DNA of 64,000 bases from Quercus robur (lineage: Eukaryota; Streptophyta; Magnoliopsida; Fagales; Fagaceae). Each line of letters starts with the position of its first letter. Within the stretch, counting starts at the first letter, position 1. Made by a program: the position numbers and the translations under genes. Shown here one piece after another: positions 1-14,700 of this stretch. The DNA lies in assembly GCF_932294415.1 (NCBI RefSeq), contig NC_065542.1, positions 46,217,942 through 46,281,941 on the forward strand, written 5' to 3'. Below the pieces are notes generated by a model. The model was given only the letters and a program-made list of their open reading frames with translations, searched no databases and was not told where the DNA came from.

Positions 1-20
1 TGATTTTTTTTTTTTTGGGT

Positions 21-114
21 GCTAAATTAGCCTCCCAAAACGACATTGTTTCACTTAAAACAAAGAGTACTGTCGGTGCTTCCAAAACGACGTCGTTTTG
101 AGAGGCTAATTTGG
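21..114. repeat. Short inverted repeat with palindromic AACGACGTCGTT end
   Basis: The arms at about 22-45 and 91-114 are near-perfect reverse complements (about 21 of 24 positions), and the right arm runs through the palindrome AAACGACGTCGTTT. It looks like the end of a MITE or a small foldback element. No target duplication could be settled because the left edge is close to the window start. Confidence 0.45.
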
Positions 115-1990
115 TATTAGAAAAAAAATACACATCAGCCCAATAAAGGATCACTTAATGAATGGTGGAGTTTTGCTAATAGAAACAAACTTCAAGGGTG
201 TAAAATCCAATTTCTCAAACTTCATGATGTAAAATCCAAGTAACTCTAAACTTTAGAAGTGTACTTTGCAATTTACCCAATATATATAGTTTTTTCCTTG
301 AAATGTGTAATATCAGGAGTCTTCACCAAACTACACAAATTGTAAAAACTGCACTAAAACCACCCACAAAATGGCATAACCACATTGCACCGCAAGTAAC
401 AGTGCATCGCACTGTATGGTGCAATACAATTTGCGGTTTTATAATAAGAAAACAGCACAAAGCACATCACACCACACCCTCTCTATATATTAATATATTT
501 ATTTTATAATATTAAATATATTATTAATAGTTTAATAACCCTAGTTTTTAAAAAAGAAAAAAGCTTAATAACCCTAGTAAGTGTTGATTAGAAAAGCTAG
601 CCCAAAATAAAGAGAAATTAGCTCAATAGTCTAAAATAAAGGAAAAATCAGTTTTAGGTTGGGCTAGGTAGGAAAAGCTCAAAATTTGAAAAATATACTG
701 GTTTTGAATCTCATCTTATACATTACACCTCACATGTGACAACAAAAATAAGGTGTAGTGCAGTTATGATTTTGGCTAAACTCTAAATCACACCACACCA
801 CATATGTGATCGCAAAAATGAGTTGTGGGGTGGTTATGGTTTTGGCTAAACCGCATCACAAAGTGTGATGCTAAAAATAACCCAAAACCGCACCGCAAAC
901 ACCCTTAAATATACATGTGGGGACGTAAGCCCAAATATATATTGGGCCTTGGGCTCATTCCGAGAAGGCACAACGGTCTGAGAATAGATCAACAGTAAGA
1001 AATGAGTAAGACCAAGAACTTCACGAGCAAACTATGGCTGTAAAGGATGGGAGAGGTAAGCCGAGGAGAAGTATCTCCTTGGCTAAACAAAGAAGGAGTC
1101 AAAAGGTGAGCTCTATTATCCAGAGTGACATTCCAGGAAATTTTGTTGATAAAGATATGCATTGTGAAAGTACAGGACAAGATGGAAGCTGAGAAATATC
1201 TAAGAAAAAGCTTCTACCATCGCATTGGATGCTCTGTAGCTAATTTTCTGGCCGCATTTATGCGGAGAAGACTCTTGAACAATGTTGCCTTGGCCACCCC
1301 AACTCACAGAGAACCTTTGAGGGTGTTCGATGGAACAATCACTCAAGTAGTGGTTTAGACGATTGACAAGTGGAGGGTTAGGATCATTCAAAGGGAGGTA
1401 TATAATGTATGAGACCCCTAATGAGGAGGAGATCAGGAAATTAAGAGAAAAATACTGTAACAATCAAGAATTGAACTTGCAATCAAACTTGAGCATCAAT
1501 ATATAAGAACAGATCTCCTCAGACTGTGATGAGGACGATTTTCTTTTAGTTTAAACTTGACTATCTTTACTTTCTTGTCATTAAGATCTACCTTACTTGT
1601 TGTTTGATTCACTAAAACCCAGTTTCCAACCCACCATCTACAAATTCATTGTATTGGGCTTTTTGGGCCTAAACTTATTTATCCTTTGAGCTAGGCACCC
1701 AAATCTGGTCCTTACAATACATATAAAAGTAAAAATAAGTCCCATACAATAAACATGATCTGCTCAAATGAGTCAAATTTAGTGTAGAACAGATTTTCTT
1801 GAGTGAGTATATTGATTTTTCAGCTAAGATACATTTTACACTCTCTAAATTTGGATTACTTCTATATTGGTCCCTCAAAATTCAAAACTTGCAATTTATA
1901 TAATCCACTATTACAACAATATCAATTTTCTGTCTAATACAACAACATTCTTTTTGGGTGAGTAAACGGCAGGTTGTAAACTTGTAATAG

Positions 1991-2021
<31 letters not shown>

Positions 2022-2333
2022 ATAAGGCTTAAAAGAAGATAAGTAGAAATTTTAAATGACGCCTTAATGGGAACGAGATTATTATAATGAAAGTTAGATT
2101 TCTTTGATTAGAGGATGTGCTAAAAGTTAAAACAATGCTCTATCGAATGTTATTATTCATTGTAAAGGTCTTAGATTTGGTGACATTTCTTCTTTTCCTT
2201 TTTTTGGGTGCTAATGTCTTGTCATACAAATTGATTTGAGGCAAGGACAGAAAGTTAAGGGTATACAAATTCGTAGAAATGCCCTTGCTGCTAACCACCT
2301 TCTAGTTATGGGTGATTATTTATTTTTTCTTTT
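115..2333. other. Non-coding AT-rich DNA with a MITE-like relic
   Basis: No credible gene was seen. Around 720-862 there is an imperfect direct repeat of about 75 bp with shared blocks such as TTTTGGCTAAAC and CACATRTGTGA. At 887-904 a block rich in ACCGCACCGCAAACACCC resembles a hAT-type MITE terminus, but a matching left end was not found. Short ORFs here have no recognisable domain. Confidence 0.4.
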
Positions 2334-2841
2334 TTTGGTCTGTTTGGTTGAAGAGAAAAATGGAGAGCAAAAGATGGGAGAAGAAAAAAGAGGAGAAAAA
2401 AGTGTGTTTGGTCGGCGATAGAAGAGGGGACTGAAAATAGTGGGGACTAGGAGTGTTTTCCTTGAGTCCACTATTTGGGGTGAAATGGTTTTCTCCCCAA
2501 TTTGGGGAGAAAATGAGAGGAAATAAGTGGGTTTGATGGAAAATTATCCATTTGTCCTGTTTCCTATTCAACAAATTATTTTTTTGCCCTATATCATGTA
2601 TATTCATTTATTTTTATTATTTCCTTATATATTATTATTATTTTTCTTAATGCTAGGGGCATAGGAGTAAATTAATACAATATACATTTTCTCTCATTTC
2701 ATTTTTATTCTTAACGAAATAAAAAAGTTTTCTATCTCTCCACTATTCCTCCACTCCAACTAAATGCCATGAGAGAAAATTAAAATATCTTCCTCCTATT
2801 TTTCTATCCCTTCCCAATTTTTTCACCCCCAACCAAGACCC
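2334..2841. mobile_element. Probable MITE
   Basis: The left end reads GGTCTGTTTGGTTGAAGAG. The right end, read in reverse complement, begins GGGTCTTGGTTGGGGGTG, giving imperfect terminal inverted repeats. The inside is non-coding and rich in purine and pyrimidine runs. Borders and family are uncertain, and a clean target duplication could not be fixed. Confidence 0.4.
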
Positions 2842-5400
2842 TAAAATTTGATGAGTCTTCGGTCAATTTTTTGCAACTATTTTAAATTGATAACTTTGAA
2901 ATTTCTAAATAGTTTATCAATTTTTCCAAATCATAAATTTTGTCTCATCTTAACTTACATTACTATTTTCAGCAAGATTTAGCACAAACCCTAGGTATTA
3001 AATTAATATTACACCAGGAAAAAAAATTGATAACTAAACCAAAAAAATATTGGTTGTTCACTTTAACCTCTTTAGAAGGAAGTTGGAGTTTTTATCGAAT
3101 TTAGTAAATAAGTTTCCTGATTCTTAAAAAAAAAAAAAAATAGATAAGTTTTCTAAAAATCTCTCAAATTAGAGAGCTGAACTCAATTTTGCAATCTTTT
3201 CTCTTCAAATTTTTATATGTTCTAAAATTCTTAAAGCAAATGTAATAGAATTGACTCCCTTATGCCAAGAGTCTTGTAACCTTAACCTAGATTAAAATAA
3301 ATAAACCATTATTAGTGGGTTTTTGATGGGGGAAACCGACACAATAGTGGAAGAATTCATATAGTTAGTTAATAAACATTGTGTTTTCTTAAAGGTCAGA
3401 GACAACTATGTATGCATGTACGCGTGGTACAACAACCATATAAATGCATGGTTTACTTCATTAATGTTTTCTTTTGAATATTTGGTAATGTTGTACCCTA
3501 CCTACATTGTACAAAAGTGTTGGATTATATTAAATAACAGAGTTGCAGTGTATTCAAGAGTTAAACCCTTTTATATATATACCACTGTCAGTTTCTTTAA
3601 AACCTTCTCCCCTCTCTTATTGTGTGTGTGTTAAAAATACTTAGTATTTAAAAAAAAAAAAAAAAAGAGTTGCAGTTTTAGTTAGAGAACTGTTTTGTTG
3701 TAGTTGTTGGATGTGTTAATAATAACTCATATTATTATGTTGTGCAAGCATTAATAGCTATAGTATTGTTGAATTAAGTAATTTATCTCCACTTAACTCA
3801 CTGGTATCCAATCATAAAGAAAGTTTACTTATTTTCTGCTTTTAATTGTTTCTTTAACTTGCCATATTACTACCTTAAACATTACAAAAATTAATCTTTA
3901 ACTTTGTTTTTGTTTTTTTTTTTTTTTTTTTAAACTACATTTACATTACAGAGCATTTCACATTTTCACTTCATTCCGCATTTAAAGTTTCCAATAATAC
4001 CTCATAAATAAACTACTACTACTATTTTTCTAAATAAAATTCCATATTAAAAAATTTTTCCTGACAATAAAGAAGACCCCACCACGTCCAATTTGGAATT
4101 CGGAGCCACAAACCCAGGCCTATCACCATCTGGGCCACCACACACGCATCACACCCCGTGTAAATCCGGGCCAACCCACCAGACAATACCATCCTCTTCA
4201 AAATTATATAAACAAATAAGTACGTACATTTCTCCTTTAAAATTTGAGGTTATTTTTATTTTCGTCCTTAATATTTTTATTTTTTATTTTTTTTACTCTG
4301 GCTATTTATGGTTTATTCTTTTTTTTTTCTTTTATATTGGTTCTATCATCTATTTTTTTTTAGTAAACTGGTTATTCATAATATATTTTTATAAGTGCCA
4401 CAATGAAAAATTCTTACATTACAATAAATTTTAGATCTAGTATTTGATGAAGTAGTTAAATATTAAGTGCACTCAGAGGGTTAAATTACTAAGAATAATG
4501 GATTACAAAGACAAGATAAAAACAAAATCTAGTAGAAAATGTCAAAATATTTATTTTTCCCAAATTGTTGTTTCTTTATTTCATTTTAAGATATCATTGG
4601 GAATGGTCCCCATTAAAAAGTCAATAGATCTTTCTAGACTTACCATTTAATTTTTTAAAATTGTGAATATCATTTTTTTTCCCTACTAGAGTTTAAATGA
4701 AGGACAAAATTTAATTACAAACTTGGTAGTAGTGTTACATGTCAATTCATAATAGAATATGATGCGTATCTATTATGTGCATTGAACATGTCTATGATTA
4801 TATTCAATCATTTAAGTGCGAGTCATGTGTAATGCACATGACAATGTTACCTGCCATCTTCTTATTGGAGATTGAAATTATAAACAAAATTGTCGAAATT
4901 ATAAACAAAACTCGAATATTTTAGCTAATATAAAAGATAATGAATTAAATAATAAGTTTGATTCAAGTTATATCTGGTATAATTTTAAACAATATTACAT
5001 CACTTAATATTTTTTATTTGGATATTTTGTATACTCTTCAAAGTTGTAACATTTCAAAGTGATCAAAGGTCAACAACCATGCCATTAATTATTATTTAAA
5101 TTCAAGTTTTATAGTTTAAAATAATACAAAAAAATTTAATTTATAAATCGAACAATAAATAATAGCATTTAATTTAAGATCATATACGTAATTCAACTCT
5201 AAGAATTTCAAAATTTGAATTAAGTAATAGTTTGAATCCGCATGCTTAGAATTACAGATGTAACTTTAACAAACCCAAGGCATAAATAATACTCTTTTCC
5301 TAAACAATTGAATTTTAATAAACAACCTCAAATTTTGAAATAAATAAAAAAAATTAAAAAGAAAACAAGACAGATAGACAGACACAGTGGTATATTGGGT
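2842..5400. other. AT-rich intergenic DNA upstream of CLASP
   Basis: This stretch has poly-A and poly-T runs and no ORF with recognisable content. Distal regulatory sequence of the CLASP gene may lie here, but no specific site stands out. Confidence 0.4.
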
Positions 5401-5504
5401 AAATTATACAGAAACAAGTGTCAAATTGCACAACCACCGCCCCCAACCACATCAGTCTCATCATCTTCTTCCCCGTCAATCTTAGTAAAGCAACACCAAC
5501 CTTC

Positions 5505-5716
5505 ACTCTCACTCTCACTCTCTCTCTCTCTCCTCTCTCCCTGTCTCTGTCTCTCTTTCTCTCTCCGCTTAATTTAGCGGCTAACTCCTCCACTCTCTCT
5601 CTCTCTCTCACTCCCTCACCAACACTCTTGATTTATAAACCACGTCCAGATCTGACTCTAAACACAGCAGATCCAACCAGAACAACCAAAAAAATAAAAA
5701 ATAAAAACAAAATAAA
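5505..5716 (+). promoter_or_regulatory. Pyrimidine-rich leader and proximal promoter of CLASP
   Basis: CT microsatellite tracts at about 5505-5570 and 5593-5625 precede a TTTATAAA box (about 5632-5639) and an A-rich leader that runs to the ATG at 5717. CT-rich (Y-patch) cores are common in plant promoters and leaders. The transcription start cannot be read from sequence alone. Confidence 0.4.
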
Positions 5717-8700
5717 ATGGAGGAAGCATTAGAGCTCGCACGTGCGAAAGACACGAAAGAGAGAATGGCCGGAGTGGAGCGCCTCCACTCGGTTCTAGAA
5801 AGTTCTAGAAAAACCCTAACGTCTTCGGAAGTAACCGCTCTAGTCGACTGTTGCTTAGATCTCCTCAAGGACAACAACTTCAGAGTCTCCCAAGGCGCGC
5901 TCCAAGCTCTGGACTCCGCCGCCGTGCTCTCCGGCGACCACTTCAAGCTCCACTTCAACACCGCCCTCGTCCCCTCCGTCGTCGAGCGCCTCGGAGACGC
6001 CAAGCAGCCCGTCCGCGACGCCGCCCGGCGGTTCCTCCTCACGCTCATGCAGGTCTCTTCTCCGACCATAATTGTCGAGCGAGCGGGGTCTTATGCCTGG
6101 AATCACAAGAGTTGGAGAGTGAGAGAAGAGTTCGCTCGGACCGTCACTTCGGCTATCGCGCTTTTCGCCGCTACCGAGCTTCCTCTTCAGCGCGCTATTC
6201 TTCCTCCGGTAACTTCATCATTTTGCTGAATAATTGTTCAATTTTCAACGATTTGAAGAGTGTGATTTTGTTTTTTTTTAATTAATTATAGATTTTTTTC
6301 TTTTTTCATTTTCAGATTTTGCAGATGTTGTCTGATTCCAATCCTGGTGTTAGAGAAGCCGCTATTCTGTGCATTGAGGTTGGTTTATGTTAAATTGAAG
6401 ATCAGCTACATCCACTACTTGATTTATTTTATTTTTTAGTATCTCTGTAATTTTAATGTATTTATTTTATTTATAATTTTATAATTTTTTTTAGTATTTT
6501 ACTTTACTTTAAAGATCAGACAAGTTCAATACTTGATTTATTAAATTTTTTTTTTGATTTTTCAATGCACAAATGAATTTAGGATTGCTATGATTTTTAA
6601 AAAGAAAGGATACCTTGATTTTGTTCTGAGACATTTTGCTGACAATTTTTATTATTATTATTATTATTTTTATGTGATGGAAGATTGGATGAAGGAAGTG
6701 TGTTAAGGGATTAAGTAATATGGAAGTAGCACTGATTTTGAAGCTTGCTATTAGTGAATGTTGGATTTTGTAGTTTGTCCTTAACCAATAATTTAATTCC
6801 GTGAAGAATGAAGATTCGCTATGAGTCTATGAATACCTGATGCGGCTTAAAAGTGTCTCAAGATGATTGGAGGATTATTACCATCTATTTTCAAGCTTTT
6901 CATGTCTTTTGTCACCAATTTTCTATGAGGGGATAGGAGATCTACTGAATATGTTGTTGCTATGTGATATAAAATTTTTATTTTTGATTGGTAAATTATG
7001 TTTGCGCACTAAGCACTTTAGTTCTTGAATCCGGGGCCGCAGTCTACCTTTTGTGCCATTTGAGGTTTAGCTCATTGGCTGGGATAAAGATCATAAACAT
7101 GCTCCTGCTACTCCAACTCATATAGGAACTCTCCATCTCCATTTACATCATGTTTATGCTTTACACTTGAAAAAGAGAAGGGCTAAATCTATGTACTCCC
7201 CTTCAAAAATTACCGCTTTTTAATTACACCCCTGATTTTAATTTTTTTAATAACACCCCTCGTACTTCAACATTAGTTTTTTTTTTTTTGATAAGTAATA
7301 TGGATTCATTGATATCAAAATAAGAGAGACCCAAACATTAGTTTAATATAAACATGTATGTGCTATTTTATTATATTATTATTATTTTAGAAAGCATTGT
7401 TAGATGCAAGAGAACCCATATAACCATGTATGTGCTATTTTATGTCAATTGAATCCTTAGCCATTACATAGTAGCATTGCTTAAACCATCTTGATCTCAG
7501 ATTTCGTATTCTTCACCCCTGCTTGGAGAGTGGGATACAATAAGGAGATTGGGTGTGCATGTGGAAAACTAATAGAAGAGCTATTTGGGTTCTTAGAAAT
7601 TGGTTAGGAACTTAGGATTCTGTCAACCTTTTGTTACCTCTAAATTTTTTAGTTTTCTCGTCCTTGGCGTTTCCCATGACTTTTGTACTCTGATTTTTAC
7701 AGTATTTGGGAAAAAAAAATATTTTTAGTTAGTTATGTCTAATAGCAATTAGGGGGTCTTACTTGGTCCGTCTCTTGCCTTTTGGGATTTGTATGCTTTT
7801 CAAGAATCAGGTGTCCTCCCTCGGGTCCTTAAATTACTGGGATTAGCATTCATTGATAGAAACAAAAGTCACTTCTGTAATGTAAATGTAAAGACAGATA
7901 TCTTGTTACTTGAGTTGTGTTTGATGGTATGGCATGGATTGTGCTAGTTTAAGAGAATTCTTTGTGTTTGTGTGTGTGTGTGACCTATTGTTCAAATGCC
8001 TGTTATCTTCTGTATTGACCAACACCTCCCTGTCCCATTTTGTTGGTCCTTTATTTTATTTAGGATGTCCCAAAATATAGTCATCTTTGAAAAGTCAATA
8101 AACACATGAGATTCATGAGGTCTTGGGTTCCAAACTTCTAGTCAGCATCTTAGGGCCACCTCCTCTATACATACTTGGGGGAATAATAAGTGCTTGAAGA
8201 GCTCTGTAAACTCACGTTAGAAAAAAAAGTTTAAATTAATGAAGTTAGTTTTGGAAATTTTTATCTTTTTATTTAAAAGACAATGCATTAAATGATGTTT
8301 CTCTGAAAAATTGGTTGTTCTAAATAGGACCAGGACGAAGAATTGAGCCATTTATGAACATTGGGACGTGATTTACAATCTTTGGAACTTCTCACTTGAT
8401 GATTTGCTTATATTTGAAAAAATAGAAACCTTTTTTTTTTTTGATAAAATAAAAAAGAAACCTTCTTAGTTGATTCAATTTAAATGTAGGACTGATTTGT
8501 TGCATTAAACAATTGTTATTGATATTTTTGAAGGAGTGATACAAGTTTTTTTGGGATTGATATTTTGATTTGATATGTTGCATTGAAGGATTGGAATTTT
8601 GGAATTTTAGGTGTATCAAATGCTATGGTAACCGAAGGGACTATTGCTATGCAACTGGGTGGTCTAGTTATGCTATACTCTTACCTCACATAAGTACTTT

Positions 8701-11700
8701 TATAGATGTTCTGCTTAATCAGTCATCTGAGTTGCTTGTAGGAGACAAATGAACTTCTAGACAACGAATTGGTCTGATATTTTCTCTTTGTTTATTTATA
8801 GGAGATGTATGCACAGGCTGGACCTCAATTCCGTGATGAACTTCAGCGCCATAATCTTCCTTCATCCATGGTGAATATCTAACTGATAACATCCCCGTCT
8901 CACTCTCCTATAGTTTTTACATCTTGCAAATGTAGACTACTTTGTCTGCCTAAATTTCAGATATTGTCATAAACAATAAAAGCTTATATATAGACCGGTT
9001 GGTGATATTAAAATTTCTACATAAAAGGATGGTATTACTCTTTTTTATTTATTTATTGTTTTTTGATGCAATATATAACTGCAGGTGAAAGATATCAATG
9101 CCAGGCTAGAGAGGATAGAACCACAAATTCGCTCTTCAGATGGAGTTACTGGCAATTTTGCTGCAGGAGAGAGTAAACCTGCAAGCCTGAACCCCAAGAA
9201 AAGTAGTCCAAAGGCCAAGAGTTCCTCAAGGGAGACATCTCTTTTTGGAGGTCAGGATGCTTTGACCTCAAATTTTATTATTATTCTGATATTTGTTCAC
9301 ATGTGTTTGTTTTTGTTTGAAAAATTATTGGCCAACACTTCAACTTATGTACATACTTTTCCCTGCATTTTTTCTTTTCCAAATCATGGTCTCAAAAGTC
9401 CATAATTTTCAAAGTATCATGTCTCAAAGATAGCTAGCTACATCTTTGAAAGTAGCGGTTACATTGTTTTGTTTTATTGAAGATTGTGGAATTCTATGAT
9501 TTTTTGTGTTCAAAATTATGTAATGCTACTAAGTGTGATTATTTTCAAATTATCTTTGTCTTTTGACTGCATGTGAGATAAATTTAGCCTTGTCTAAAAA
9601 GAAAGAAAGAAAAGAGAGAAATTTGGCCTTGGAAGGGTGGGAACTGATATAGTAGCATTGCAAGGTTACTTTGGTTGATTTTGGAGGTTAAATGTAACTG
9701 GAATTGTGGCCTTTAGAATAGATTCTATATCATATTCGCAAAAATGTAGTAATACACTCATTGCTTTTCATTAGTTTTTTCTCTTTTTAATAATCTTTTT
9801 TTTATGGCACCTATTAGTTGCAAATAGGAGCTCTTTGTTTCAATTTTTATGTTCATGTGCTATGTTGTTGATCAAAGTTGGCAATTCTACCTAAAGCATT
9901 TCTCTTCCATGCAGTAGTTAAATATTTCATTACCGTAATGCACTTGGAACATTATAGGCAGAGATTAACTGTTGAATATTGCTATCTTATTTACTATTAA
10001 TATAATTTTCTGTGGAAATGTATTTTTTGTTTTGTTCTTTTCTTGCTATATATGACATTTTGAATTACATGTGAAGCACATGGGTTTTGCTGGAAAAATT
10101 GTTGTTGCTGTCAGCACTACATGTGCTAAGTCTAATGTTCATGTTATGAGTGCATTTTTTATTTATTTATAAATATTGGCATTTTAGTCTTTTCACTCTG
10201 TAGATTTGGTGGCATTTGATAGTGGGTGCAATTTCTTTACAGCAGAAGGAGATATTACTGAGAAACCTGTAGACCCTATTAAAGTATACTCAGAGAAGGA
10301 GCTAATACGGGAAATTGAGAAGATTGCTTCTACCCTTGTACCAGAAAAAGATTGGTCTGTCCGAATTACTGCGATGCAGAGAGTTGAAGCCCTTGTTTTT
10401 GGAGGTTGGTTTTTGCTCCTGTCTCTCTCTCTACTTGTGCATCTTTGCTCGTGCCTGTTTCTGCATGTGTTTGAAGATTATGGTTTTAAAGTGAATACTT
10501 TGAAATTAAGATATGAATTTATTTACTTTTGCTGTTTTCGTAAAAGAGAATCTTGCCTTTGCTAGTGAAAATAAGAAATTATCCAAAGAGCTGGCTAAAT
10601 GTGGACAAGTACAATAGATGGGTTTGCCTGTAAAATACTGTTTAATGAAAGAGATGATGTGTTAATAAATACTGGTGTCAAGAGTACACATGTTTTCTAC
10701 TACTTTGGTCATGAAGTTCAACGTAACTCCTCGATTGTGTGATGACATTGATGAGGTTCCAGTTTTGGTTGATTTAGTGATCATGGAACACGAGGCATTA
10801 TTAATTATAGAATATGTGTAGCTCTCTATACATAGCTTGTTGTATATTCTTATTCATAAACAACTAGAGATGGGGTGTAAGCGTCTGTGCCTGTTTTATT
10901 AGGTCTTTTTAGGGTGTTATATCTTGCTTACTCTTTTATTGCTTAATATTTTTATGCATGTTTGTTATTTTGGTTGGTGATTGCAAACTAGTGAGGCTGT
11001 AGGAGGTTTTGGCTGAATTCATCTTTCCATTGTGCTATCAATCCTCCTCTCTCTCTCTCTTCCCCCCCCCCCCCCCTTTCTTTTTTTTCTTATCCTCCTC
11101 TTCTTGCATTTTTTTTTTTTGAGATATGGGGCTTCTACCGGTCATTGTGTCTTTCACTCCCATGAGTATATAATATAATTGTAATGTTATATGTATGCAA
11201 GTTTAAATTATGCACGTATATGTAAATCAGGTGATTATTTTGGTGCCATTGTCGTCTATGCCCTAGTTTACCTCTCCCTGCTTCTCACCTTTTATAATTT
11301 AACTCTGGTTTGAATAGTTTTTGCTAATTTGTAAGGATTGTACTTGAAAAGGTGAATTATTTCCATCTAAGGGCACCTTTCAATGGAAAGTGTTTCAGAT
11401 AATTATTTCTTCTCTTAATTGTCAAATGGATGAAACCAGACCGGAGTTTATGACATTCATTGTGTAACTCCAAATCTTTTGATTATTATTTATACCCCTT
11501 TCTTCCATGCTTCAGTTTGATCATTCAATTTGATTTGTAGCATACTTGTGACGGACCAGATGCTTTGAGACTGGAATAGGCATAATCTTATACATTCTTC
11601 TGTCAGTATTGATCTTAGAAGACAATGATTCACTATTAATTAATGCTTTTCTAGATTAACTTATGAAAAAAAATCTACTATTGAACATTAAAATTTGGAG

Positions 11701-14700
11701 TGTGTGATCACTAATAGAATCTATTATAAAAAGGTCAATTATTTTTAACTTAAGGTTCAGGATCTCACTTTGCCAATAGCCTTGAATGCTTGAAGCTCAA
11801 TTGGAACTATAAAATTATCAAAACAAAAAAAAGGGATCTCACTTTAACTAAAATTAAGATTTAACACTGAATTAAATATGCTTGAGTTGAGTTATATTAG
11901 TTTCATATAAAAAAATTACTTGCATTAAGTGCATTCCAATTCTTTCAATTGACAAAGTCTCTTGTTCTTGAATAAGAGATCTAGGGTTTAAATCCTGCCT
12001 ACACTGAAAAGTAATTGGTGTCTTAGCTAATGATAAAGAGCAATCATGGAGTGGACTCATAGGTTGAAATTCTATTATACTTCTCCAAAAAAAAAAAAAA
12101 AAAAAAACTTACATTAAATGAGCACGCCTTTTGTGAAGTAGAGATCATCGATCTAGTTGGATGGGACATCCTCCCACATGAATTCTGACTCTTTAAATGT
12201 TGATAACCTGATATTGAATGTTCTAATAGGATAAAACCCACCCCAAATACTTATCTATTGACATTTTTGGGGTGCCTGCTTACGTTTATCAATTGAACAA
12301 GAATGCTGGAAGGTAAGGTTATGTTTGGTAACGGTTTTTGTTTTCTATTTTCAAAAACTTGTTTTAGGGAATATAATGAAAAAAACAATTTTCTTGTATT
12401 TTTGAAATAAAAAACATGTTTGGTTAGTTGAAATTAAAAAGATAGTTTTTTGAAAAAAAAATAGAAAATACCAAAATATGTTGTTACTAGGATTTGAACT
12501 CTAATACATGTCTAGTGATTCCCTCCTTTCTTTTCTTTGCTCCCTTTCTCTTTTGTAATTTTTCTATTGTTTGGTTTTCTTTTTTGTTTTTCTTTGTTTT
12601 CCTTTTCTTGTATTTTCTAGGTTTGCTCTATGTTCTTCATGCATAGAGAAGCCTTTTGTATATATATCATTCTTACTTATCAGAAAAAAAAAAAAAAACA
12701 GCCTTTTGTATGTTTTCAGTTTCCTTCACAAATTGAGTTTTGAGAACAATTATTGTTTTCTGTCCATTTTGAGTTGCCAAACAAGTTTTTTAGTTTCAAA
12801 AATAGAAAATTGTTTTTGGAAACAGAAAATAAGGGGAAAAAACAGTTACCAAACATACCCTAATATTCCTGTCCTTGCCATTGCCCTTGGTGAGATGAAT
12901 TAGTAAATTAACCCTACTATTTTTCTGCTTCTTACATGTGGGAAGGTGGTGACAGGTTAAACAACACTTGAATTTACATTACTCATGTCATTAATTTGGT
13001 TGCAATTTGGTGTCCACATATTGACAATCAGTGAGGGGCTCATTTTGGGGTTCCATTAGGTTAAGATCACTCTCTCTTGTCTACCTATGCATTCCCTTTG
13101 ATCTTGTTTTTCCCCCTCCTTAATTCCTCTTTGATGCATCATTTTCCTTTTTTGTTTTCGCTCATATGACTAGTTGTGCATTTTACTTAAAGTAAAGGTA
13201 GTTGGCTTGAGATCAATTCATCTTTTTCCAACTGTAACTCAGGTAACATTTAAAAAAAAAATTGTAATACTGTGAAAAAAAAGTAACCTCTTTTATATCT
13301 ACTTTTTGATTTTTCTTTTCCCCTTTTGTCACACTTAAGTTATTTCAGAGCTTGTGTTCTCAATCAATTGGTTGGTGTAGCTTGGATATGAGTTTTGTCA
13401 AACTATTTTTTCCAAATTTACATCAAGGCATATTTATTATGGTCATTTTTTCTATCAGGTGCTACTGACTATCCATGTTTCCGGGGACTCTTAAAGCAGC
13501 TTGTTGGCCCTCTAAGCAATCAATTATCTGATCGGAGATCTAGCATAGTGAAGCAGGTGTGCTTGCATTTTGTTGTGTTTCCAGCTTCCAGTTGTAGTTC
13601 CTTTGTGTAATTCAAATCACAGTAGGGAAAAAAATTATAGTGTAGATGTAAATATGCATTAAGAAGGGAAAGTCTTTGCTAATCCCTGGCTGTAGTCTTG
13701 GTGATGTTTTGGAAGGAAGAATCTAGGAATATGGTGATATTTGGGTACAATGAAAATGTGTCTCTAATAAATTACACTGCTGCAACCCCAAACATTTATC
13801 TGTTTTTTCCTTCCCTCTTGAAATTCTCGTAGTTGTATGTAGCTTTTGATCTTTTTTCCCCTCCCTCTTGTTTGGTTCATTCTTTCTAGGCATGCCATCT
13901 ATTATGCTTTTTGTCAAAGGAACTGTTGGGAGATTTTGAGGGATGTGCTGAAATGTTCATTCCGGTAAGTTTAACCTTTTCTTATTGACCATAGAAATCT
14001 TTAAATTTTGAAATATATAATGATTTTATTATATGATAATCAGGTCCTTTTCAAGCTAGTTGTGATCACTGTACTTGTAATTGCAGAGTCTGCAGATAAC
14101 TGCATTAAAACGGTAATTCTAACCTTTGTTTTCTTTTTCATTTTTTCCCCCTTCACTCTCTATATGTGCTTCCCTTGCCTTATCCTTTTTGCATTCTAGA
14201 TGTTGCGTAACTGCAAAGTAGCCCGTGTGCTCCCTCGAATAGCAGATTGTGCAAAAAATGATCGTAACGCAGTACTTCGTGCAAGGTATGACTATCAATT
14301 CTTTTATAGTATATAGCAGTGTGTATCATTGTTTCACTCACTATTTATATTCTATTGTACTTAAGGTGTTGTGAATATGCACTGTTGATATTGGAACATT
14401 GGCCTGATGCACCTGAAATACAGCGATCGGCAGATCTATATGAAGATCTTTTAAGGTGCTGTGTTGCAGATGCAATGAGTGAGGTAATTATATTTGGAAT
14501 TCTTCTAATTTTTTGTGATTGGACTTAAAAATGCATTTTACACTGTTGTTGCATGATAGGTTATACTTGTGCTTGTGAACTAACATGCATGACATTAGAA
14601 CTGGCCATGCATAAGCTGACAGGTTGTGCTTTTATAGCTGTTGTTTTTCTAGTTTTCTACTTTGAGTTTCTAATCATCATTCATTTTAAGTTATTTTGAT

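Noticed and set aside
5608..6106. Open readings of 153 and 83 codons on the minus strand
   Set aside because: They are antisense shadows of the GC-rich first exon of CLASP; no domain and no splice context.
5851..6285. Arg/Pro-rich reading in a second plus-strand frame
   Set aside because: Frame-shifted shadow of CLASP exon 1 with typical low-complexity composition.
8392..8752. Short readings in CLASP intron 2
   Set aside because: They lie inside an intron whose flanking exons join in frame, with no recognisable domain.
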